13,759 nt of DNA. Origin: Stramenopiles sp. TOSAG23-2 (Eukaryota > Sar). The stretch is taken from assembly GCA_900128395.1 (NCBI GenBank), contig LT649788.1, positions 1-13,759 of the forward strand, in the 5' to 3' direction. Below, in pieces: positions 1-6,952 of this stretch (positions are counted from its first letter, which is position 1; every line of letters starts with the position of its first letter). The notes beneath the pieces were generated by a model that worked only from the letters and a program-made list of their open reading frames with translations, did not search any database and was not told where the DNA came from. The position numbers were made by a program, and so were the translations under genes.

Positions 1-258
1 AAGTTTTGCGTAGGATGCACTAAATTTAACACACATTTAACACACAGGACTATGGTTATGAACGGGCTTTAATGACGACTAATAATAATTAAATAATTAA
101 TTAAAATATTATCGATCGATTATCGATTATTAAAAAAATAAATGAAAACAGAAAAGAAACATTATTTTCTTTAACTTATACATCCAAACAGTTTCATTAT
201 TCAAACAAACCAACTGAAAAGAAAAGAATAAAAAGAGGAAATATTATTCAATTTAAAC
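1..258. other. Noncoding 5' flank of the large repeat protein gene
   Basis: No coding sequence is visible here. The stretch is strongly AT-rich, with overlapping ATCGAT palindromes around 110-128 (ATCGATCGAT, then TTATCGAT) followed by an A-rich stretch (130-165). It should hold the promoter and 5' UTR of the gene starting at 259. I see no convincing TATA box or initiator. The ATG at 259 has A at -3, a favourable eukaryotic start context. Confidence 0.5.
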
Positions 259-1168
259 ATGTCGGGTATATTCCCAAAAACAAAAAAAAATAGTAAAATA
301 AAAGCATTAGTAGAACATGCATTATTACCTTTTGCACATTTAAACCAAGGTAATACAGGACAAGAACAAAATAATCTTAATAATACCAACAACAACAACA
401 ACAGCAACGATTCCTCTTCCTCGTCATCGTCATCGACTTCGCGTCAAACAATTCCAAATCCACCGTATACATTGCAAACAAATAAATTTCAAGCACAAAT
501 ATGTCCAAATTTTTTCATTGCTCAAGATCTTTGTTTTGGACATTTAAATGATACACATTTTAAAATATGTTTTTGTATTACGTCAAAATGTCGTAAAGAA
601 TTATTTGGAGTAGATGCAAATGATAATAATAATAATAATACAAGGGAAAATGATTTCTTCGCAAAATTCAAACAACGACTAAACAATAAAACATTGCAAC
701 TTTGTGCATACAAATTATTAATGTGGACCGAGCCTCAAATAAAATATATTGAAGCTACGTATAACAATGCAGCACCACATATATTAATAAATGTATATGA
801 TTCTCCTTTTTATATTCAAATCGATAGTGCTGTTATTTATAACGAAATGGGTAATACTTTATTTGGTAATCCACAACCTTTGCGACATATTCAATTAATC
901 AAAACTTTACTTGATACTGGTATGTATTATTACATAAGAAATATTTATTTGCTTCAACAAGCTGATTCTACGTCATATCATATTGAAATTATCGATGATG
1001 ATAATAATGATAATAATAAAAATGGAGGCACAACAAGTAACAATAATAACAATTTAAACAACGTCATAGATTACAATGATATTGATACACAAAGTAGTGG
1101 TAATAATATAAATACTACAGTCAATAGTAGTAGTATTAGTAATAGTAGCAATGATGATCCGATAATCG

Positions 1169-1207
<39 letters not shown>

Positions 1208-4200
1208 GTAGCAATAGTCAACAATTTGAAGATGAAGACGAGGAAGAGGATGATGGTGATTTTAGTGATGTCATTGATGATGGTAATGCAATTCCAGAAA
1301 TTAATGCTACTACGCCATTAGAAAATACAATGACAGATGAAGAACAAGATCAAATTAGTGATAATGAAAATTCATATCGTATTCTTTCTTCAAATTCTAA
1401 AAGAAAAAAATCTACTGGAAGAAATAGACAAACAAATTTGATCGAAAGAGGAGAAAATCCTGTCCGAAAACGTGTGATGTTTGCAGCTACACAACAATCA
1501 CAAATATTTGAAGATGACGACGAGGAAGACGAGGAGGAGAATGATGATGATAATAACGAGAATCATCAAGCTGATGGAAACCATATTTCTAATTCCGACA
1601 AAGATAAAAATATTGATAATCAATCAAATATATCTATAGAATCAACAAATGATGTCAACAATATAAATAATGCAATAAATGATCCTGCAACAATTCCTAC
1701 CACGGATGATGATAACAACAACAACAACAACAACAACAACAATAATACATTAGGGAAAGAACACCTCGCAGAAGTAGAAAATGTATTTAGCAATGATAAC
1801 AATGATGATAATATTGATGGGAGCGGTGGTAATAATGCAATTTCGACAGCAACAACAACTACAACCACCACCACCACCACTACAACTATTAATAGCAGCA
1901 GCAGTAGCAATATTAATAATAATCAAACGAATCATCGCGATGCTAATACAAACGATCAAACAGAAGTAGAAGAAAATATAAGCCAAGAAACTCCAGATGA
2001 AACATTAGTTGTCGACGATGATAACGAGGATGATGATAAAGATGATGCTATTACTGATGATATTTTGCAAAAAGCGATTGTGTCATATCTAGACAAACAC
2101 GATGGTGCGGATGATAGAAATACTGTTCCTGTATTGAAATTTCTTGAAGATCAATTCAATACGCGCTTTTCATCTTCTCAACGAAAATTTATTGAAAATG
2201 AAGTAGATGAACTAACCTATAACGAATTTTATTTTGTAACAGTAAATTCAACTGATGTGTGTGATGTTGGTGTTGGTGGCCTTGGTATAGAAATTGAACG
2301 TATAATTAAAAATAATAAATCGTATATTAGAATCCATGAAATAATACCAAATGGGTTTGCAGATATAAATGGTCATTTAAAAATAGGCGATATGATTTTA
2401 GAATTGGAAATACATTTGACATATAATAACAAAGTTGTTTCTTTTATAGATAAAAAACTTGAGGTGTGTAAAAAGTTGCTAAGAACCAAGAAGCGGCCAA
2501 TTGTTTTGTCAATGCGTAAACGTACAGAAAATTTTGTGGACGATGATCAAGGTTACGATGTTGTAGTGCCTAGTGGTGGTGGACAAAAATTCAAACTTGG
2601 GATGTCTATTTTTGATGGTGACAGTTTTGAAGGAATGGAAGTTACCGCTATTAAACCTGGTTCATTTATTGATGAAGAGGGTACTGTTGGACTTGGTGAT
2701 TACCTTATGGGAGTTGTTGGCTCAAACGGTAAATTTAAAAGGCTTTCCTATGATGAAGTTGTTCATATGAATTTAAGAAAACGACCGTTTGTGTTGAGAT
2801 TTAAAAGAACCAAAACGCCCGTAAATGATGAAACATATATGCAAGAAGACGAAGACGAGGAGGAGGAAGAAGGAGAAGAGGAGATCAATAATAATAATAA
2901 TACTTCAAGTCCTAGCCCCAAAAGAAAAATACAAAATATAAATGATTTGCGACTTGAGGCATTTAGTTATTTGCCTAATAAACTTGGTATGGAAGCAATA
3001 TGTGATAAATTAAAAGCAAAAAATTATGTTGGTTTTGAGTACTATCATTATGGTGTGTTTTCAAGACAACCGGGAATTTATGGCAAAATTTTACCTGATG
3101 GTATGATTGAAAATAAAAATGGGTCGCCACTGGCTGTTGCTACATGGATTAAGGAAAATTACCCTGTAGGGGGGCATACCATGAAAAAGTTCGACTATAA
3201 AAAATGTTTTATTGTAGATGTCGATGGTAAAAAACTTGCAAATAAATTAGATTTATATGCATTTAGAAAAGGTGTAGACGTAACATTTAATAAAAATGTT
3301 GAAGAAGTGGAGGAGGGAGAAAAAGAGCAAGAACAGGAGAAAGAAGTGGAAGAGGGAGAAAAAGAGCAAGAACAGGAGAAAGAAGTGGAGGGAGGAGAAG
3401 TAGGAGAAGCAACTGATGACAATAATAATGGCAGTAATGCGCCAATAAGTTCTTCTTCTACTTCTACAAAGAAAATGTTAACTGTTCGTGATTTTTCGGT
3501 CGGTGATCTTGGTGCTGTGAAATTAGGTTATGATGAAGTATGTGATAAATTAGGAGCGAAACGTTATATTGGATTAATGGGGAAGAGATCTTTAGACTCT
3601 GAATCATATTATTATGGTAAACTTTTGCATATTGGATTAATGGAAAGTGATGACGGGGCTATTCCTGTTGGTACTTGGCTTAAAGAGACGTTTCCTAACC
3701 GCCCTCCCACGAGATTTAACTATAAATGTTGCTTCATTGTAGACGTTGATGGTAGAAAACTTCCAAATAAATCGGATTTTTATGCATTTAGGAGAGGCAA
3801 AAAATTAAGAGCTGGTGAAGAAAGTGATCGAAGAGAAGAAGAAGAAGGAAGCGAAGAAGAGGAACGCGAAGAAGAAGAAGAAGAAGAAAGCGAAGAAGGC
3901 ACCACGAACAATAACAGCAGTGATACTTCTAGCACATCTTCCGCGAGCAAAATATTAACGATTGATGATACTCCAGTTAAATCCTTTGGCACAGTTAGAA
4001 TCGGATATCATGAAATATGCAATAAATTAGGAGCAGAACGCTACGTTGGATTTATATGCAAAAGGTTTGTTGATTCTAAAACATATCAATATGGTAAATT
4101 GTTACCAAATGGATTAATTGAAGATGGTGATGAACCTTTGCGTGTTGGTAATTGGATCTGTATGCATTCCGCAGAGGTAAAAAAGTCACATCTAATGAAG

Positions 4201-4281
4201 AAAGTAAAGAAGCGGAAGAAAGCGACGAGGAGGAAGAGGAAGAAAGCGACGAAGAGGAAGAGGAAGAAGAAGGCGCAATGA
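259..4281 (+). CDS. Large multidomain low-complexity protein, N-terminal frame (broken gene, part 1)
   Basis: Open frame of 1340 residues; I do not recognise it as a named gene. In order: an unassigned globular region (about 70-245); long Asn/Ser/Asp/Glu and Thr tracts (about 250-590); a DEK-C-like helical segment (about 598-655, ILQKAIVSYLDKH...); two PDZ-like folds (about 665-756 and 774-851, with GLGIEIE, IIPNGFA and LKIGD resembling PDZ carboxylate-loop and beta strands); an acidic linker; then copies 1, 2 and a truncated 3 of an unrecognised domain of about 110 residues. In copy 3 the frame is lost near 4150: the motif VGNW is followed by ICMHSAEVKKS and a Lys/Arg-rich tail to the stop at 4281. 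The matching continuation (DLYAFRRGKK plus an acidic linker) lies in the frame opening at 4152. I infer one ancestral gene covering 259-6836. DEK-C, Tudor and Lys-rich modules suggest a chromatin scaffold; that role is inference. The AAAAAAG at 4179-4185 could allow a -1 frameshift. Confidence 0.72.
1171..1206 (+). repeat. (AAT)12 microsatellite encoding poly-Asn
   Basis: Twelve uninterrupted AAT units sit within the coding region of the large protein gene and encode an Asn run. Such pure tracts typically arise by replication slippage and are often length-polymorphic. Unit changes stay in frame. Confidence 0.93.
1714..1740 (+). repeat. (AAC)9 microsatellite encoding poly-Asn
   Basis: Nine AAC units followed by two AAT units encode Asn. 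This is a second Asn tract made from a different codon than the (AAT)12 tract, so the two tracts expanded independently rather than by duplication of one block. Similar ACN runs at about 1852-1888 and 5687-5713 give poly-Thr. Confidence 0.92.
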
Positions 4282-4662
4282 ACAGTAACAACAGCTCAAG
4301 CACATCTTCTACGGGAGAAATTTTAACATATGATGATGTTTCTAAGGAATCGTTAGGCTCAAATAAACTTGATATGGATGAAATATGTAATAAATTAGGA
4401 GCAAAACGCTTCGTTGGATTTATGTGTAAGAGGTTTGTTGATTCTAAAACGTATCATTATGGTAAACTGCTACTAAGTGGATTAGTTGAAGATGATGATG
4501 GGACTTTTGGTGTCAATAATTGGCTGGGAAAAATGTATCCAAGTTGGAAAGCGCCTAGATCTTCTAGAACGTTTCACTATAAATGTTGCTTCATTGTAGA
4601 TGTTGATGGTAAAAAGCTTCCAAATAAATTGGATCTTTTTGCATTTCGGAAAGGAAAAAACA
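2938..4662 (+). repeat. Four tandem copies of an unrecognised ~110-residue domain with acidic linkers
   Basis: Protein-level repeat units lie at about 2938-3279, 3469-3807, 3946-4187 (truncated) and 4315-4662. The shared pattern is LGxDEICxKLGAKRYVGF, then YxYGKLLxxGLIED, then VGxWLKExFP, then FxYKCCFIVDVDGKKLPNK and DLYAFRKGKK. Copies 2, 3 and 4 are closer to each other than to copy 1 (which has KLGMEAICDKL). Each copy is followed by a Glu-rich and Ser/Asn-rich spacer, so unit plus linker is what was duplicated. The two Cys and the hydrophobic FIVDVDGKKL strand are the most constant features. I do not know this domain from any named family. Confidence 0.75.
3304..3390 (+). repeat. 39-base in-frame minisatellite in the acidic linker
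   Basis: Two full 39-base units (3304-3342 and 3343-3381) and the start of a third (from 3382) encode EVEEGEKEQEQEK twice and then EVEGG. The two full units differ by one base (gag/gaa). The unit is 13 codons, so copy-number change keeps the frame. It lies in the linker between domain copies 1 and 2. Confidence 0.9.
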
Positions 4663-6836
4663 TAACACCTAATGAAGAAAGTGATAAAGAAGATGAGGAT
4701 GATGATGAAAATGTTGATGATACGTTAGTGGAACAAGAGACAAATGATAAAAAAGTAGTAAATTCTTTGCAAAACAATAAAGACGATGCAGATGGTAAAC
4801 ATGATGAATATTTAAACCAATTCAATGATGATGATGACGATGATGATGAGAATGATGGCAATACTGTGATGGGGCAAAACAAATATAAAAACAATAATCA
4901 CAAAAATAGCGATATTGAATTGGAAGAAGACGAGGAAGAAAGCATTCAACAAAATATGTATCAACAAAGGCAATATTCTCAACAATCACAAGTTCCGTAT
5001 GTTCAAGAAGATGAATCTGTAATGCCGATGCCTAAAAATGGCAACAAAGGTAGTAATGAAGAACGAAATAGTGACAAAATTAATGCAAGTAATGCTATGG
5101 ATAATCACGAGGAGGAGAAATCATCTGAACCTATCGAGACAAATAATGATGGCGATGAAGAGGAGAACGATGAGAATGACAGCGAAGAGGAAGAGGAAGA
5201 CGGTGTCCATAAAGAAACACGGAAGCAAAAAGCGGTACGGAATCTAGGCTATTTAAAAAGAACAGGGAAATATTTATATCATGTAACTGGAAGGTGGTAT
5301 AGCATTAAAATCATGGAATATTCAAAAACGGAACAGCTACATACGGTGCAATACCGCGACGGGGGGACACAGAAATTGAATATTGATTTATGTCTACGTG
5401 AAAAAACATTTTATTTTACGGATAAAAATCAAGATTCACAAAAAAAAAACAAAAATTCGAATAGTACTGCAGTAAGAGCCAGTATTAGTGCAAGTAACCC
5501 ACCTTATAGTGAAGATGAACAAGAAGGACAAAAGCACCAAGTCACAGCATCTGAGAAAGTTGTATCAGTTGATCTGACCAATGAAGCACTAGAAGAAGCA
5601 AAGGAAGATTCAAATAGAAATACAAAGAAAAGGAAAAGAAAAAGAAAAGACAAAACGGTAGATAAAAACATAAAGGCGACAGCAACAACAACTACTACTA
5701 CTACTACTACGACAAATAACAACAATAATGCTTTTTTAAAAAACTTTCCTTCTGAATATTGGGAAACTATAAAAGAAAAATTAAGAGCTTTGTTTGAAAA
5801 ATATCACACCTTTGAAAAACCTTTAACTATGAAAGAAATTATCAATGCACTATCTAAAACGTTGAAAGTATCGTTCGATGAAAGTGAGCAAAATCGTGTG
5901 AAAAATATGTATTATGATTTAGTCCGAGAAAAGGAAAACTTAAGAATAAAAACTAAATTTTTGAACAAATTTGAAAATGATGATGATGAACATGTCTATC
6001 ATATTTTATATGGTACAATTTGGTACATGCCAAAGGTGGATATTCAAACATTAAAATGGAATGAAATGTGGGAGGATGTTACAGACCATGAAATGTTTTC
6101 ATCCCCGCGTTTTATTGCGTTTAAAGAAAAACATGGAAGAACATTCATATCGCCGCTAAAAAGAAATAATAAGAAGAAAGGCAAGAAACTGAATACCTCA
6201 AAGAAAAAACAATCTTCTAAAAAGCGAAGAAAAAACAACTTAAACAGTGACACAAGTAAAACTCGTAGTGAACAAGGTGATCTTGGGTCATCATCAAAGA
6301 AGAAAAGAAAAGCCCCTAGTAGATCAGCTGCAAACATAAGTAGTAATAACAACAACAGCAGCGGCAGCAGTAGTAAACGGACACGTTTTGCAGGGACAAA
6401 CAACAATGGTTATAATGAGGAATATATTGAAAAGGAAATAGTGTTTGGACCAAATGTACAAAGGTTGGGTTTTTATGTAGATCAAGTGCGTATAGGAAAT
6501 AAAGACATGATGGCTGTCAGTGGAATAAATCCTCGTGGATATGCGGCTCAAAATACCAATATTAAAGTTGGAGATATTTTCGTACATTGCCGAAATCACA
6601 GATTTGAAGCAAATTTTTTGGATCTTGATGATATAGAAGAAGTAAAAAAACGGATGGCAACAAAAATACGTCCAGTCAGCTTTACTATAAGACGGAAAAG
6701 GAGACGACAGGAACAACGTAGTAGAAGTAATAATACAAATTCTAGGCAAACGCCTATAAAACGTGAATTGACATCGCCATCTAATAGAAATGGCGGTTCT
6801 AGTAGGAGTAATAGAAATGCACAAGCTTTGTTATAA
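4152..6836 (+). CDS. Large multidomain low-complexity protein, C-terminal frame (broken gene, part 2)
   Basis: Continuation of the preceding gene in the -1 frame, 894 codons from the first ATG. That ATG is probably not a genuine start, because the residues after it (DLYAFRRGKK) match the end of the repeated domain in the other copies. In order: end of copy 3; acidic linker; complete copy 4 (about residues 55-170); long Asp/Glu/Asn linkers; a Tudor-like segment (about 361-422, with GRWYSIKIMEY and HTVQYRDGG, resembling Trp-containing chromatin-binding barrels); Lys-rich and poly-Thr tracts; a second DEK-C-like helical unit (about 532-600, TMKEIINALSKTL); a Trp-rich segment (about 613-668); strongly basic, nuclear-localisation-like clusters (about 670-735); and a third PDZ-like fold (about 762-850, LGFYVD and IKVGDIFV). 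It ends with TAA, 116 bases before the next gene on the same strand. Nuclear or chromatin function is inferred from the domain mix only. Confidence 0.7.
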   Translation: MDLYAFRRGKKVTSNEESKEAEESDEEEEEESDEEEEEEEGAMNSNNSSSTSSTGEILTYDDVSKESLGSNKLDMDEICNKLGAKRFVGFMCKRFVDSKTYHYGKLLLSGLVEDDDGTFGVNNWLGKMYPSWKAPRSSRTFHYKCCFIVDVDGKKLPNKLDLFAFRKGKNITPNEESDKEDEDDDENVDDTLVEQETNDKKVVNSLQNNKDDADGKHDEYLNQFNDDDDDDDENDGNTVMGQNKYKNNNHKNSDIELEEDEEESIQQNMYQQRQYSQQSQVPYVQEDESVMPMPKNGNKGSNEERNSDKINASNAMDNHEEEKSSEPIETNNDGDEEENDENDSEEEEEDGVHKETRKQKAVRNLGYLKRTGKYLYHVTGRWYSIKIMEYSKTEQLHTVQYRDGGTQKLNIDLCLREKTFYFTDKNQDSQKKNKNSNSTAVRASISASNPPYSEDEQEGQKHQVTASEKVVSVDLTNEALEEAKEDSNRNTKKRKRKRKDKTVDKNIKATATTTTTTTTTTNNNNNAFLKNFPSEYWETIKEKLRALFEKYHTFEKPLTMKEIINALSKTLKVSFDESEQNRVKNMYYDLVREKENLRIKTKFLNKFENDDDEHVYHILYGTIWYMPKVDIQTLKWNEMWEDVTDHEMFSSPRFIAFKEKHGRTFISPLKRNNKKKGKKLNTSKKKQSSKKRRKNNLNSDTSKTRSEQGDLGSSSKKKRKAPSRSAANISSNNNNSSGSSSKRTRFAGTNNNGYNEEYIEKEIVFGPNVQRLGFYVDQVRIGNKDMMAVSGINPRGYAAQNTNIKVGDIFVHCRNHRFEANFLDLDDIEEVKKRMATKIRPVSFTIRRKRRRQEQRSRSNNTNSRQTPIKRELTSPSNRNGGSSRSNRNAQALL

Positions 6837-6952
6837 TTCTGGACGTTACCTGCACGGTGTTTGTGGAGCGAAGCGTAATGTCAAGTGTTAGTATGTATGG
6901 ATCAATGACATAATATATACATACATGCACATAACGAATTATTAAATCTATC
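6837..6952 (+). other. Short intergenic spacer between two same-strand genes
   Basis: Only 116 bases separate the TAA of the large repeat protein from the ATG at 6953. This spacer must hold the 3' end signals of one gene and the promoter of the next. I see no AATAAA and no clear TATA box; 6910-6925 has a TATATACATACATGCAC stretch. It is compact even for a protist. Confidence 0.6.

Noticed and set aside
1620-1910. Minus-strand open frame rich in Leu and Val opposite the Asn/Asp/Thr tracts (and similar Leu/Ser-rich ones at 201-407, 3780-3992, 4076-4303, 4577-4894)
   Set aside because: They are mirror images of trinucleotide runs (AAT, GAT, GAA, ACN) in the plus-strand gene and have no independent coding signal.
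4152-4281. Frame change in the large gene explained by a single-base sequencing error or by an intron
   Set aside because: About 36 residues of the conserved domain are absent at the junction and no GT-AG pair bounds the break, so a deletion fits better than a base error or splicing.
6324-6824. 166-codon minus-strand open frame
   Set aside because: It lies wholly opposite the third PDZ-like and basic C-terminal region of the plus-strand gene, with no domain or start context of its own.
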